The notes: generated from the letters alone by a model not told the origin. Counted from the first letter of the stretch, positions 28,095-38,133 are shown. The stretch is DNA of 64,000 nt from Polynucleobacter sp. (GCF_030693775.1 NZ_JAUXZY010000004.1:186001-250000); one strand, 5' to 3'. Program-made: numbers and translations.

Positions 28095-29672
28095 ATGGCT
28101 CGCTTTGCACGGCTTTGCTTTATCTTTTTTACGGCCTGGCGTTTTGGTTTATTGCCTTTACTGCGCGACAACCTTAAGCCAGGCATAAAGCGCTTTCTAC
28201 TTTCAATTGCTTGTGTGGCCTCACCCAATACATTGCCGCGGGGTATGCGGATTCGATTGACACTCGAAGCGCTTGGTCCGATCTTTGTTAAGTTTGGCCA
28301 AGTCCTTTCAACCCGCCGCGACTTATTGCCTGATGACATCTCCGATGAGTTGGCTAAGTTGCAAGACCAAGTGCCACCCTTTTCGAATGCTGAGTCGCGC
28401 GCCTTAATTGAATCGGCTTTGGGTAAGCCAATTGAAGAGGTGTTTATTCAGTTTGATGCCACGCCAGTCGCCAGCGCCTCGGTAGCCCAAGTGCATTTCG
28501 GTGTACTGCGTGCAACCCCACAGCGTCCTGAATGGGAAGGGCGCGAGGTAGCCATTAAAGTCTTGCGCCCCGGCATCTTGCCGGTGATTGAAGACGACCT
28601 GGCTTTGATGCACGACTTAGCCAAGATCGTTGAAAAGGTATCGGCTGATGGCAGGCGTTTAAAGCCGCGCGAGGTGGTTGCAGAGTTTGATGTCTACTTG
28701 CACGACGAATTAGATTTGATGCGCGAAGCGGCCAATGCAAGTCAGTTGCGTCGTTACTTTATTGATTCAGATAAGTTAATGATTCCTGAGATGTATTGGG
28801 ATCTGTGCCATACCAGCGTGATTGTGATGGAGCGCATGAATGGCATCTCAATTGGCCGCACCGACGAATTGCGCGCGGCTGGAGTTGATTTCAAAAAATT
28901 GGCAGCCGATGGCGTTGAAATCTTTTTTACCCAAGTGTTCCAGTATGGCTTCTTTCATGCGGACATGCACCCAGGCAATATTCTGATCAGCTTGGAGCCC
29001 GAGCGATTTGGGCGTTTTATTTCCTTGGATTTCGGTATTGTGGGTGCGCTGAGTGAGTCCGATAAAAATTACCTCGCGCAAAATTTCTTGGCTTTCTTTA
29101 ATCGCAATTACCGCCGCGTTGCAGAGTTGCATATTGAATCTGGCTGGGTGCCGGCAGATACGCGCGTAGAAGAATTAGAAGGCGCAGTGCGTTCCGTGTG
29201 CGAGCCCTACTTTGATCGTCCCTTGAAAGAAATTTCTTTGGGCATCGTATTGATGCGTTTATTTCAGACTTCGCGGCGCTTTAAGGTCGAAATTCAGCCG
29301 CAACTGACCTTGCTGCAAAAGACACTGCTTAATGTAGAGGGCCTGGCGCGGCAATTGGACCCCGATCTCGATTTGTGGAAAACCGCCAAGCCGATCCTGG
29401 AAAAGTGGATCAGTGAGCAATTGGGCTGGAGGGGCTTGGTCGAGGGACTCAAAACAGAGGCACCCAACTGGGCCAAAATTTTGCCCACCTTGCCCCGTTT
29501 GTTGGCTGAGAGCCTGGCGCAGTCAAGCAAGGCTGAGCAGGGCGCTGAGCTGGTTTTACTCAAAACTCTGCTCCAGGAAGAGCGCCAGACCCGGCGCCTG
29601 ATTACGGGGGCTTTGCTCTTTGCAGGCGGCTTTATTGCCGGCGCCGTACTGATTTCCCTCAGTATTTTCTAG
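28095..29672 (+). CDS. ubiB: Ubiquinone biosynthesis regulatory ATPase UbiB
   Basis: ABC1/ADCK atypical-kinase family protein needed for ubiquinone synthesis. The family-defining KxGQ motif is [17 protein letters not shown], followed by the Ala-rich nucleotide loop [15 protein letters not shown], catalytic lysine [37 protein letters not shown] and ISLDFGIVG. One or two C-terminal membrane helices ([20 protein letters not shown]) anchor it in the inner membrane. Length 525 is normal. Confidence 0.97.
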   Translation: MARFARLCFIFFTAWRFGLLPLLRDNLKPGIKRFLLSIACVASPNTLPRGMRIRLTLEALGPIFVKFGQVLSTRRDLLPDDISDELAKLQDQVPPFSNAESRALIESALGKPIEEVFIQFDATPVASASVAQVHFGVLRATPQRPEWEGREVAIKVLRPGILPVIEDDLALMHDLAKIVEKVSADGRRLKPREVVAEFDVYLHDELDLMREAANASQLRRYFIDSDKLMIPEMYWDLCHTSVIVMERMNGISIGRTDELRAAGVDFKKLAADGVEIFFTQVFQYGFFHADMHPGNILISLEPERFGRFISLDFGIVGALSESDKNYLAQNFLAFFNRNYRRVAELHIESGWVPADTRVEELEGAVRSVCEPYFDRPLKEISLGIVLMRLFQTSRRFKVEIQPQLTLLQKTLLNVEGLARQLDPDLDLWKTAKPILEKWISEQLGWRGLVEGLKTEAPNWAKILPTLPRLLAESLAQSSKAEQGAELVLLKTLLQEERQTRRLITGALLFAGGFIAGAVLISLSIF

Positions 29673-29727
29673 GCTCAAGCCCATCGGGATCGTCTAGCCG
29701 TTAAAATGCCGGCAAGGCTAATTAATT

Positions 29728-30384
29728 ATGAAAAAATACTTTATTGCGGGCATTCTGGTTTGGGCTCCAGTGGCGATCACGGTTTGGGTGATCTCCTGGG
29801 GTCTGGGTGTGCTCGACAGTATTTTCGGTTCGGTCATGATGGCCATCATTACCCTGTCTCCGGGCGAGTTCTCCCCTGACTTAAAGCATTTCCGTGAAAT
29901 TCCAGCCATTGGTGTGTTGATTGTGATCGGCGTCATCATGGTCACCGGCCTTCTGGCGATTAGTTTTGCGGGTCAGTGGTGGGTCCGCGTTTGGGATAAG
30001 CAGGTCAATCGCATTCCGATCGTGCGTTCAATTTATTCGAGCGTCAAACAAGTTTCCTCCACCCTGTTTTCTGGAAGTGGCCAGGCGTTTCGAAAAGCCT
30101 TGTTGATTCGCTATCCTCATCCAAACTCCTGGGCGATTGCCTTTCAAACGGGCACACCCGCCGCAGAAATCAGCTCTAAAGTCGGCGAAGATTATGTCAA
30201 CGTATTTTTACCGACGACCCCAAATCCCACATCGGGATTTTTCATGATTGTTCCGAGGTCCACTGTGATTGAATTGGACATGACTGTTGAAGAGGCATTG
30301 AAGCACATTGTTTCAATGGGCTCAGTACCACCCGGCGTTCGCACGAATGCCCCCACCACACTTACAAAAAATAGAGATTCATAG
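29728..30384 (+). CDS. DUF502 family membrane protein
   Basis: A 218-residue protein with two N-terminal membrane segments ([20 protein letters not shown] and [19 protein letters not shown]) and a soluble C-terminal domain ([40 protein letters not shown]), the DUF502 pattern. The function is unknown. It lies upstream of aspS with a 7 bp gap, a neighbourhood common in betaproteobacteria, so the two are probably co-transcribed. Confidence 0.9.
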   Translation: MKKYFIAGILVWAPVAITVWVISWGLGVLDSIFGSVMMAIITLSPGEFSPDLKHFREIPAIGVLIVIGVIMVTGLLAISFAGQWWVRVWDKQVNRIPIVRSIYSSVKQVSSTLFSGSGQAFRKALLIRYPHPNSWAIAFQTGTPAAEISSKVGEDYVNVFLPTTPNPTSGFFMIVPRSTVIELDMTVEEALKHIVSMGSVPPGVRTNAPTTLTKNRDS

Positions 30385-30391
30385 GAACATT

Positions 30392-32194
30392 ATGTCGATG
30401 CGAAGCCATGCCTGCGGTCAGGTAACGGAAACACTGATTGGTACAGAAGTCACACTGGCTGGCTGGGTTAACCGCCGCCGCGACCATGGTGGCGTTATCT
30501 TTATTGACTTACGCGACCGCGAGGGTTTTGTGCAGGTAGTATGCGATCCGGATCGTGCCGCGATGTTTGCACTTGCCGAGCAGGTACGTAATGAATTTTG
30601 TATTCAGATTAAAGGCCTGGTACGTGCCCGTCCTGCAGGCACTGAAAACGCCGATTTAGTGAGCGGCAAGGTTGAGATTTTGTGTCATGAGCTTGTGATC
30701 TTGAATGCATCGGTTACACCGCCATTCCAATTGGATGATGAGAATCTCTCTGAAACCACACGCTTGACTCACCGTGTATTGGACTTGCGTCGTCCGCAAA
30801 TGCAAAAGAATTTGCGCCTGCGTTACAACGTCGCAATGGAAACGCGTCGCTACCTCGATGCTGCTGGATTCATTGATATCGAAACACCGATGTTGACGAA
30901 GAGTACGCCAGAGGGCGCGCGCGATTACTTGGTGCCATCACGCGTGCATGATGGTCAATTTTTTGCTTTACCCCAATCGCCACAGCTATTTAAGCAGTTG
31001 TTGATGGTTGCTGGTTTTGAGCGTTATTACCAAATTACCAAATGCTTTCGCGACGAGGACTTACGTGCCGATCGCCAGCCTGAATTCACCCAGATCGATT
31101 GCGAAACCTCCTTCTTGGATGAACTGGAGATCCGCGATCTGTTTGAAAACATGGCACGTCATATTTTCAAAACAGTCATGAATGTGGATTTACCAAACCC
31201 ATTCCCAGTCATGCCTTATTCGGAAGGCATGGCACGCTTTGGTTCGGACAAGCCAGATTTGCGCGTGAACCTCGAATTTACCGAGTTAACCGATCTGATG
31301 AAGGATGTCGACTTTAAAGTATTCTCTGGTCCCGCCAATCAGGCTGACGGTCGTGTTGTCGCCTTACGTATTCCAGGCGGCGCCGAGATTAGCCGTAGTG
31401 AAATTGATGATTACACCCAGTTCGTTGCCATCTATGGCGCGAAGGGATTGGCTTGGATTAAGGTGAATTCGGTCAGCGAAGGCCGCAATGGCTTGCAGTC
31501 ACCGATCGTTAAGAATCTGCACGATGCCGCAATCGATGGCATTTTGAAGCGTACGAATGCGAAAGATGGCGACATCATTTTCTTCGGCGCCGATAAGGTC
31601 AAGGTGGTGAATGATGCAATCGGTAATCTGCGTTTGCGTATTGGTTTGTCAGACTGGGGCAAAGCACACGGTCTCTTTAACGATGCATGGAAGCCATTGT
31701 GGGTAGTTGACTTCCCGATGTTTGATTACGACGACGGTGAAGGGCGCTGGGTTGCTTGCCATCACCCATTTACGAGCCCTAAAGATGAGCACTTGCAATT
31801 CTTAGAAACTGATCCGGGCAAGTGTTTGGCAAAAGCCTATGACATGGTCCTCAACGGCAGTGAAATTGGTGGCGGTTCAGTGCGTATTCACCAAGAGGCA
31901 GTGCAGAGCCAAGTCTTCCGCGCCTTGAATATCGGTCCTGAAGAGGCGCAAGCCAAGTTTGGTTTCTTATTGGATGCCTTGCAATACGGCGCTCCTCCCC
32001 ATGGCGGTATCGCCTTTGGCTTAGATCGCATTGTGACGATGATGACGGGTTCTGAATCGATTCGTGATGTGATTGCCTTCCCCAAAACTCAGCGTGCGCA
32101 ATGCCTCTTAACTCAGGCCCCAAGCCCAGTAGATGAGCGTCAATTGCGTGAGTTGCATATTCGTTTGCGTCAAGCAACGCCTGTGGCGCAATAG
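30392..32194 (+). CDS. aspS: Aspartyl-tRNA synthetase
   Basis: Class II synthetase charging tRNA-Asp. It has an N-terminal OB-fold ([21 protein letters not shown]), class II motif 2 ([23 protein letters not shown] region), a GAD insertion domain and motif 3 ([20 protein letters not shown]). The 600-residue length with the GAD domain marks the bacterial type. The start is the ATG at 30392 ([10 protein letters not shown]) 8 bases after the DUF502 stop; the frame is open further back inside that gene. Whether it is discriminating or also charges tRNA-Asn cannot be read with certainty. Confidence 0.97.
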   Translation: MSMRSHACGQVTETLIGTEVTLAGWVNRRRDHGGVIFIDLRDREGFVQVVCDPDRAAMFALAEQVRNEFCIQIKGLVRARPAGTENADLVSGKVEILCHELVILNASVTPPFQLDDENLSETTRLTHRVLDLRRPQMQKNLRLRYNVAMETRRYLDAAGFIDIETPMLTKSTPEGARDYLVPSRVHDGQFFALPQSPQLFKQLLMVAGFERYYQITKCFRDEDLRADRQPEFTQIDCETSFLDELEIRDLFENMARHIFKTVMNVDLPNPFPVMPYSEGMARFGSDKPDLRVNLEFTELTDLMKDVDFKVFSGPANQADGRVVALRIPGGAEISRSEIDDYTQFVAIYGAKGLAWIKVNSVSEGRNGLQSPIVKNLHDAAIDGILKRTNAKDGDIIFFGADKVKVVNDAIGNLRLRIGLSDWGKAHGLFNDAWKPLWVVDFPMFDYDDGEGRWVACHHPFTSPKDEHLQFLETDPGKCLAKAYDMVLNGSEIGGGSVRIHQEAVQSQVFRALNIGPEEAQAKFGFLLDALQYGAPPHGGIAFGLDRIVTMMTGSESIRDVIAFPKTQRAQCLLTQAPSPVDERQLRELHIRLRQATPVAQ

Positions 32195-32209
32195 GATCGA
32201 TACCCTCTC

Positions 32210-32662
32210 TTGAAAATCCCCATTTCAGTATTGGTCGTGATTCACAATGCGAATGGCGAGGTTTTACTGATTGAGCGCGCCGATCGGCCGGGGTTTTGGC
32301 AGTCGGTGACTGGCAGTCTTGATTTTCCGGACGAGCCTACGCGTGAAGCGGCAATCCGCGAGGTGTTTGAAGAGACGGGCATTGATGTCACTGCATTGCC
32401 AGCTGATGCTCTTCACGATATGCAGCATGCCGTCGATTATGTGATTTACCCCGATTGGCGGTATCGCTATGCGCCCGGCGTTACCAGTAACCGTGAGCAC
32501 TGGTTCTCGCTCTTGGTCCCTAGCAATACCGCAGTGCGTTTAGCGCCACGAGAGCACACTGCGTTTGAGTGGTTGCCCTTTGCCGAAGCGGCAAAACGGT
32601 GTTTCTCGGAAAGTAATACTGCAGCGATCCTACGCTTGCAAGCCCAGAATGCAGCAGAGTAA
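32210..32662 (+). CDS. nudB: Dihydroneopterin triphosphate diphosphatase (NUDIX)
   Basis: Removes pyrophosphate from dihydroneopterin triphosphate in folate synthesis. The NUDIX box is GSLDFPDEPTREAAIREV continuing FEETGI, and the N-terminal LVVIHNANGEVLLIERADR fits NudB. Downstream of aspS is the usual place for nudB. The best start is a TTG at 32210 (frame MKIPISVLVV); no ATG gives an intact first beta strand. Length 150. Confidence 0.9.
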   Translation: MKIPISVLVVIHNANGEVLLIERADRPGFWQSVTGSLDFPDEPTREAAIREVFEETGIDVTALPADALHDMQHAVDYVIYPDWRYRYAPGVTSNREHWFSLLVPSNTAVRLAPREHTAFEWLPFAEAAKRCFSESNTAAILRLQAQNAAE

Positions 32663-32686
32663 GCCATTCATCGCTAAGATAGGCTA

Positions 32687-34522
32687 ATGAGACCCAGTTC
32701 CCACCACGCAGCAACGGATTCTGCTGGCTCCCCAAAAGCAAACGCATTTACTCGTGGGGATTGGCGCGTCATTCGCGATTTACTGCCCTACTTACTCGAG
32801 CATAAAGTGCGCGTGGCATTCGCGCTGTCCTGCTTAATTGCCGCCAAATTTGCGAACTTAGGTATTCCGATCCTCTTAAAGGATTTGATAGACACGCTTA
32901 ATGTAAAGGTCGATTCAGCGCAGGCCTTGATGTTGATTCCCGTGGGTTTGATTCTGGCATATGGGGCTTTGCGCGTATCCGCTTCTTTGTTTAACGAACT
33001 GCGTGAGGCTTTGTTTGCGCGAGTCACTCAAAATGCCGTGCGTAAAGTGGCATTACAGGTCTTTAACCATTTGCATTCGCTGGCGCTGAGTTTCCATTTA
33101 GCGCGCCAAACAGGCGGCGTGAGTCGTGATATTGAGCGCGGCACACGCGGCATCCAGTCGCTGATTTCGTATTCGCTCTACAGCATCCTCCCAACCCTGA
33201 TTGAGTTTTGCTTGGTGCTTGGCTACTTAGCGTATGCCTACGATATTTGGTTTGCTGTTATTACCTTTGTGGCCCTAGTGCTCTACATTATTTTTACCGT
33301 CGTGGTGACCGAGTGGCGCACCCATTTTCGAAGAACCATGAACGACATGGACTCGAAGGCAAATCAAAAAGCCATTGATTCCTTATTGAATTTTGAGACC
33401 GTGAAGTATTTTGGTAATGAGCAGTTTGAATCACATCGCTATGATGAAAATTTAGTTCGCTACCAAACCGCAGCCATCCAGTCGCAAAAGTCCTTAGCGG
33501 TTTTGAATTTAGGTCAGCAAATCATCATCGCTATTGGCCTTGTTTTGATTCTGTGGCGGGCGACGATTGGAGTCAGCAATGGCACGATGACCTTGGGCGA
33601 TCTCGTACTCGTTAATACGCTAATGATCCAGTTATACATTCCCTTGAATTTCTTGGGCGTGATTTACCGGGAGATCAAGCAAGCCATTACTGACATGGAT
33701 CGCATGTTTAGCTTATTGAGCACCGATCGGGAGGTTGCTGATAAGCCCAATGCCCCGCCGCTGCATATTGCCAACTACCAGACCGGCCCCGAAGTCTGTT
33801 TTGAGCATGTGTCGTTTCATTATGAAAAAAAGCGGGAGATTTTGAAGGACATTAGCTTTACGATTCCGGCGGGGACAATCACCGCGGTTGTTGGTCAAAG
33901 CGGAGCGGGTAAGAGCACCTTAGCTCGTTTACTTTTTAGGTTTTACGATATTCAAAGCGGTCGTATCGACATCGATGGGCAAGCCATTAATGCGGTTCAG
34001 CAGGCGAGTTTGCGCAGCGCGATTGGCATCGTGCCACAAGACACGGTTTTGTTTAATGACACTATCGGCTACAACATTGCCTACGGTAAACCTGGGTCCT
34101 CAATGGAAGAGGTACAAGCTGCTGCAAGGGCGGCGCAAATTGATGGTTTCATTCAGCGCTTGCCGGATGGCTACAACACCCAAGTGGGCGAGCGTGGATT
34201 GAAGTTATCGGGCGGTGAGAAGCAGCGGGTTGCGATTGCTCGAACATTGCTTAAAAAACCAGCCATGTTGATTTTTGATGAAGCCACTTCAGCCCTCGAT
34301 TCCAAGACGGAGCGGGCTATTCAGGAGGAGTTGCTCAATTTAGCGCGCAATCGAACCACCTTGATTATTGCCCACCGACTCTCTACCATTACCCATGCCG
34401 ATCAAATTTTGGTGATGGAGCAGGGGCAGATCATTGAGCGCGGCACCCATGCCCAGTTACTGGAAGCCCATGGCCGGTATGCGGAAATGTGGCAAATGCA
34501 AGAACGGACTGCAGTTGATTAG
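32687..34522 (+). CDS. Atm1/HMT1-type ABC exporter (permease fused to ATPase)
   Basis: Half-transporter of 611 residues: six-helix ABC type 1 membrane domain (about 35-330) and C-terminal ATPase with Walker A AVVGQSGAGKSTLARLLF, signature LKLSGGEKQRVAIARTLL, Walker B MLIFDEATSALDS and H-loop IIAHRLSTI. The membrane part LSLSFHLARQTGGVSRDIERG and NFETVKYFGNEQFE are hallmarks of the ABCB7/Atm1 group, which in mitochondria exports glutathione-linked sulfur for cytosolic Fe-S assembly and in bacteria can export heavy-metal-glutathione conjugates. Acts as a homodimer in the inner membrane. Confidence 0.92.
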   Translation: MRPSSHHAATDSAGSPKANAFTRGDWRVIRDLLPYLLEHKVRVAFALSCLIAAKFANLGIPILLKDLIDTLNVKVDSAQALMLIPVGLILAYGALRVSASLFNELREALFARVTQNAVRKVALQVFNHLHSLALSFHLARQTGGVSRDIERGTRGIQSLISYSLYSILPTLIEFCLVLGYLAYAYDIWFAVITFVALVLYIIFTVVVTEWRTHFRRTMNDMDSKANQKAIDSLLNFETVKYFGNEQFESHRYDENLVRYQTAAIQSQKSLAVLNLGQQIIIAIGLVLILWRATIGVSNGTMTLGDLVLVNTLMIQLYIPLNFLGVIYREIKQAITDMDRMFSLLSTDREVADKPNAPPLHIANYQTGPEVCFEHVSFHYEKKREILKDISFTIPAGTITAVVGQSGAGKSTLARLLFRFYDIQSGRIDIDGQAINAVQQASLRSAIGIVPQDTVLFNDTIGYNIAYGKPGSSMEEVQAAARAAQIDGFIQRLPDGYNTQVGERGLKLSGGEKQRVAIARTLLKKPAMLIFDEATSALDSKTERAIQEELLNLARNRTTLIIAHRLSTITHADQILVMEQGQIIERGTHAQLLEAHGRYAEMWQMQERTAVD

Positions 34523-34543
34523 AATGGTATTGAAAGCATACTC

Positions 34544-35893
34544 ATGGCCCACCCAGAAGAAAAAATACTGAAGGATACATTTGCAGCTGCACTTGCGGTT
34601 GCAGAGCCTAAGCACATCGTGCCCGAGTGCTTGGCGCGTATTTTTCCAGCGGGTAGCGAGCCCAAAGGGCGCTGCTTGGTAATTGGTGCTGGTAAGGCCA
34701 GCGCTGCCATGGCTACTGCGCTCGAGTCGCATGCTTCAAGCCACTGGCCTGAGGCGCAGCTCGAGGGCATTGTGCTGACACGCTATGGCCACGCCTCTCC
34801 TACAAAATACATCACGATTGTTGAGGCGGGTCACCCTGTCCCCGATCAAGCCGGAATGGATGGCGCTGCCCAGATGATGCGCCGCGTGGGCGAGCTCAAA
34901 ACAGATGACATCTTGATTGCGCTTGTCTCGGGCGGTGGATCCAGTTTGCTGACGCTGCCACAGGCTGGAATCACCATCGGTGATATGCGCCAGACTACCG
35001 AAGCCTTGTTGCGGAGTGGTGCGCCGATCGAGGAAATGAATATCGTACGCAAACACCTGTCTGCTATTTTGGGCGGCAATGTTGCGCGCCTTGCGATTGC
35101 GCGTGGCGCTCGTGTCGAGGCATTGTTGATTTCCGATGTCACGGGCGACTCGCCGGCGGACATTGCGAGCGGTCCCTGCGCAGCAGACTATTCGACCTAT
35201 GAAGATGCGTGTGCGATCTTGGCTAAATACAATCTGGGGTCTGATGTCATTCCGGCCAGCGTATTAACGCACCTCGAAAAAGGCCGCAGCGGACTCATTC
35301 CAGAAACCCTAAAAGAGCTTGATTTAGTAAACCAGCCGGTTCGCAATCACGTGATTGCTACAGCCCATCGCAGCCTAGAGGCTGCAGCCGAGTGTGTGCG
35401 CCAGTTTGGTTACACCCCATTTATTTTGGGCGACACCATTACGGGTGAAGCAAAAGACGTTGCCTTGGTGCATGCGGGATTAGCCAGAGAGGCTCTGACC
35501 CATGGGCAATGGGGCGCTTTGCCAATGGCCTTGATTTCAGGGGGTGAGTGCACGGTGACCTTGCCGGCTGGCGTAAAAGGGCGCGGCGGGCGTTGCAGTG
35601 AATTCTTACTATCGCTGTTTGCAGCTACACCCGATCTCGGTGGCATTGCAGCGCTAGCTGCTGATACGGATGGCATCGATGGCAGTGAAAAAAATGCCGG
35701 CGCTTGGTTTACTCCTGCTACACGCAAACGCGCTCGGGATGAACATAAACGGGCTGGGCAGTATTTAGCGGCGCACGATTGCTATGGATTTTTTAGTGAG
35801 CTGGGCGCCTTGGTGGAAACGGGCCCCACATTAACGAATGTAAATGATTTCCGAATTATTTTATTGCCCGCTGGAGTGGGAGCAAAACCATGA
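34544..35893 (+). CDS. Glycerate 2-kinase (MOFRL/GckA-TtuD family)
   Basis: Phosphorylates D-glycerate to 2-phosphoglycerate in glyoxylate or tartrate use. The N-terminal Rossmann-like domain has RCLVIGAGKASAAMATALE, VEAGHPVPDQAG and ALVSGGGSSLLTLP; the C-terminal MOFRL domain has LISGGECTVTLPAGVKGRGG and LAADTDGIDGSEKNAGAWF. The 449-residue length fits. No glyoxylate carboligase or tartronate semialdehyde reductase genes are near. It overlaps pyrC by 4 bp (ATGA). Confidence 0.93.
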   Translation: MAHPEEKILKDTFAAALAVAEPKHIVPECLARIFPAGSEPKGRCLVIGAGKASAAMATALESHASSHWPEAQLEGIVLTRYGHASPTKYITIVEAGHPVPDQAGMDGAAQMMRRVGELKTDDILIALVSGGGSSLLTLPQAGITIGDMRQTTEALLRSGAPIEEMNIVRKHLSAILGGNVARLAIARGARVEALLISDVTGDSPADIASGPCAADYSTYEDACAILAKYNLGSDVIPASVLTHLEKGRSGLIPETLKELDLVNQPVRNHVIATAHRSLEAAAECVRQFGYTPFILGDTITGEAKDVALVHAGLAREALTHGQWGALPMALISGGECTVTLPAGVKGRGGRCSEFLLSLFAATPDLGGIAALAADTDGIDGSEKNAGAWFTPATRKRARDEHKRAGQYLAAHDCYGFFSELGALVETGPTLTNVNDFRIILLPAGVGAKP

Positions 35894-36948
35894 CCGCAGT
35901 GACTAGCATCACCTTAACTCAGCCTGACGATTGGCATTTGCATGTCCGCGATGGTGATGTATTGAGGCATGTGTTACCCCATACCGCCAAGCAGTTTGCT
36001 CGGGCCATCATCATGCCGAATTTGCGCCCACCGGTGACGACAGTGGCCTTGGCCAATGCCTACCGTGGCCGCATTGAAGCGCAACTCAAAGCAAGTGGTA
36101 TTACTGGTTTCACCCCGCTCATGACCTTGTACCTGACGGACAATACGCCAGCAGAAGAGGTGCGTAAGGTGCGTGAGGCTGGGGTTGCTGGATTTAAACT
36201 CTACCCGGCTGGTGCAACGACCAATAGCGATGCAGGCGTCACGAATATCAAACACTGTTACGCCACTTTAGAGGCCATGCAAAAGGAAGGCGTGCCTTTA
36301 TTAATGCATGGTGAAGTAACACATGCCGAGATTGATGTGTTTGATCGTGAAGCCGTTTTCATCGATACCATCCTTGAGCCCTTGCGGCGCGATTTTCCAG
36401 AACTCAAGATTGTGTTTGAGCACATCACGACGCGGCAAGCAGCGCATTATGTCCGTGACGCGCACACCAATAATAAAAATACCTTAGCTGCCACGATTAC
36501 GCCGCAGCATTTACTGATGAACCGCAATTCGATTTTTGCGGGCGGCATACGGCCACACAATTATTGTTTGCCTGTGTTGAAACGCGAAGAGCATCGCTTG
36601 GCTTTAGTTGACGCAGCTACGAGCGGTAACTCGCGATTCTTCTTGGGGACCGACAGTGCGCCGCACGCCAAAGGCCTTAAAGAAAACAGTTGCGGTTGTG
36701 CAGGCTGTTACACCGCTTTCAATGCCCTTGGTTTGTATGCTGAGGTATTTGAAGCGGCCAATCAGTTGAGTCGCTTTGAGGCTTTTGCTAGTTTTTATGG
36801 CCCCGATTTTTATGGAATGCCGCGCAATACGAAGATGATTACCTTGCATAAAGTGGCGCAGAATGTTCCTGAGGAATTGCCTTTGGCAGAAACCGTCGTC
36901 GTGCCGCTGCGCGCTGGCGAAACGATCGCCTGGTCCTTAGCCGAGTAA
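35890..36948 (+). CDS. pyrC: Dihydroorotase (homodimeric type)
   Basis: Zinc amidohydrolase closing carbamoyl-aspartate to dihydroorotate in pyrimidine synthesis. Metal ligands are visible in PDDWHLHVRDGD (HxH), the carboxylated lysine in GVAGFKLYPAGATTNSDAGV, LMHGEVTHAEIDVFDRE, VFEHITTRQAA and LGTDSAPHAKGLKE. Length 352 matches E. coli type PyrC. It ends about 40 bp before the 5' end of rnpB. Confidence 0.97.
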   Translation: MTAVTSITLTQPDDWHLHVRDGDVLRHVLPHTAKQFARAIIMPNLRPPVTTVALANAYRGRIEAQLKASGITGFTPLMTLYLTDNTPAEEVRKVREAGVAGFKLYPAGATTNSDAGVTNIKHCYATLEAMQKEGVPLLMHGEVTHAEIDVFDREAVFIDTILEPLRRDFPELKIVFEHITTRQAAHYVRDAHTNNKNTLAATITPQHLLMNRNSIFAGGIRPHNYCLPVLKREEHRLALVDAATSGNSRFFLGTDSAPHAKGLKENSCGCAGCYTAFNALGLYAEVFEAANQLSRFEAFASFYGPDFYGMPRNTKMITLHKVAQNVPEELPLAETVVVPLRAGETIAWSLAE

Positions 36949-36988
36949 TTTATCGGCAGATACGTGCAGTCTCGGTTAGACTGTCCGC

Positions 36989-37296
36989 GCAGAGTCAATT
37001 AGGCAATCGCCGCTTTCGTAAGAAAGGGGAGGAAAGTCCGGACTCCATAGGGCAGGGTGTTGGCTAACAGCCATCCACGGTGACGTGCGGAATAGGGCCA
37101 CAGAGACGAGCGTATTTAGTTACGGTGAAACGCGGTAACCTCCACCCGGAGCAATCCCAAGTAAGCAGACGATGAGGCGGCCCGCTGAGTCTGCGGGTAG
37201 GGAGCTTGAGCCGCCAGGTAACTGTCGGCCTAGAGGAATGGTTGCCCCCAAACGCAAGTTTGGGCGACAGAATCCGGCTTATCGATTGACTCTGCA
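36989..37296 (+). ncRNA. rnpB: RNase P RNA (class A, with shortened P3 and P12)
   Basis: Catalytic RNA that matures tRNA 5' ends. Conserved blocks are read directly: GAGGAAAGTCCGGACTCCAT, AGGGCAGGGTG, CCACAGAGACGAG, CTCCACCCGGAGCAATCCC and ACAGAATCCGGCTTATCGAT. The P1 helix is a perfect 11-bp pairing of 36989-36999 with 37285-37295, fixing the ends. A TAGACT -10 box lies at 36977-36982, six bases before the 5' end. At about 308 nt it is shorter than the 377-nt E. coli RNA: P3 is a 5-bp hairpin with a GTAA loop (37013-37026) and P12 only about 4 bp (37111-37124). Confidence 0.97.
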
Positions 37297-37311
37297 CTTT
37301 CTTTAATGCAA

Positions 37312-37734
37312 TTACTCCTCTACGACATCAATGCTGTACGTGATTTCGGCCATTTTGGCGAGCATGGTAGTGGCTGAGCAGTATTTCTCATGGGAAAGTT
37401 GCACGGCTCGCGAGACTTTGCCTGGATCCAGGTCCTTGCCTTTGACAGTGAAGTGCAGATTAATTTTGGTGAAGACCTTGGGTTCAACCTCAGCGCGCTC
37501 GGCCGTTAATGCCACCTCACACCCTGAAACTGCTTGCCTTGCCCGCTGGAGGATTAAAACCACGTCAAATGCCGAGCATCCGCCAGTACCTGCCAGAAGC
37601 AATTCCATGGGTCGCGCGGCGCTATTTTTACCGCCTGCATCGGGTGGTCCATCCATCTGCAGCTGGTGGCCACTGCCGGTTTCGGCAGCAAAGGCCATCG
37701 TTCCAGCCCCTTGCCAGGTGACTTTGCATTCCAT
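37312..37734 (-). CDS. OsmC/Ohr family peroxidase-like protein
   Basis: Thiol-dependent peroxidase family member of 140 residues. The two redox cysteines are in GTGGCSAFDVVLILQRARQ and HEKYCSATTMLAKMAEI, at the spacing seen in the YhfA-like OsmC subgroup. ARPMELLLAGTGGC is a family signature. The detoxification substrate is unknown. Its stop is 15 bp from the end of rnpB on the opposite strand. Confidence 0.9.
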   Translation of the reverse strand: MECKVTWQGAGTMAFAAETGSGHQLQMDGPPDAGGKNSAARPMELLLAGTGGCSAFDVVLILQRARQAVSGCEVALTAERAEVEPKVFTKINLHFTVKGKDLDPGKVSRAVQLSHEKYCSATTMLAKMAEITYSIDVVEE

Positions 37735-37834
37735 ATTAGTGAATCCTTACTTCAAAATTAATTAATATAAACAAGTACTTGTGATTTTACTTAAGACGGA
37801 TAAGTTAAAAAAACACCGATGAAAAAATAATTTC

Positions 37835-37863
37835 TTGCATTGCAACATAGTTACGAATAAAAT
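37835..37863 (+). promoter_or_regulatory. Candidate promoter for a small RNA upstream of rplM
   Basis: TTGCAT (37835-37840), an exact 17-bp spacer and TAAAAT (37858-37863; 5/6 match) predict a start near 37870. A second -35-like TTGACA stands at 37871-37876 but has only a poor -10 (AATTAA) 17 bp on. Read by eye; unproven. Confidence 0.35.
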
Positions 37864-37869
37864 AACCTT

Positions 37870-37974
37870 ATTGACAGCGGGTTATGTAACACCAATTAAC
37901 CAGCTTTCTGCAATTGTCTCCTCCACCCAAACATCGGTGGATTCCAACCCAGGACTCGTTCCTGGGTTTTTTTT
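37870..37974 (+). ncRNA. Candidate ~105-nt small RNA with an anti-Shine-Dalgarno tract
   Basis: Between a plausible promoter and a strong terminator there is no coding frame. The stretch contains a pyrimidine run TCTCCTCC (37917-37924), complementary to GGAGGAGA-type ribosome-binding sites, whose end merges into a hairpin CCACC (37923-37927)/GGTGG (37936-37940) followed by the terminator hairpin. That layout resembles CU-rich anti-SD sRNAs. No gene on this strand lies between rnpB and here that would need this terminator. It could instead be part of an rplM attenuation leader or a late end for rnpB transcripts. I do not recognise a known RNA family. Confidence 0.35.
37946..37974 (+). terminator. 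Rho-independent terminator upstream of rplM
   Basis: AACCCAGG/CCTGGGTT stem (37946-37953 with 37961-37968), a 7-nt loop and a run of eight Ts (37967-37974). It is oriented on the plus strand; read on the minus strand there is no T-tract. It ends either the candidate small RNA or readthrough from rnpB. Confidence 0.85.
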
Positions 37975-38133
37975 GGGTTACAATTCAAGGCTTTACTGAA
38001 TTACCGATCTAGTCAGCGGTAATTGTTGTGTCAGTTTAATTGATCAATCTGCGAGCCTGCAAGCATAAGCAGGGCCAAAGGGCGAATGATTGAATTGATG
38101 GTAATTTTTTGACTATAACAATTTGAGAAAATC
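37975..38133 (+). promoter_or_regulatory. Leader/promoter region of the rplM-rpsI operon
   Basis: About 160 bp without a gene after the terminator. A -10-like TACAAT lies at 37979-37984 directly after the terminator T-tract, with no clear -35. A leader of ~140 nt would result, in which ribosomal protein autoregulation is possible (E. coli L13 autoregulates this operon), but I see no recognisable L13 binding structure. Confidence 0.4.

Noticed and set aside
37064-37297. 77-codon frame antisense to the RNase P RNA
   Set aside because: The interval is a structured RNA with conserved class A blocks; the frame is incidental.
37871-37896. TTGACA as the -35 of a second promoter before rplM
   Set aside because: The hexamer is perfect, but the matching -10 at 17 bp is AATTAA, a weak match; kept only as a remark.
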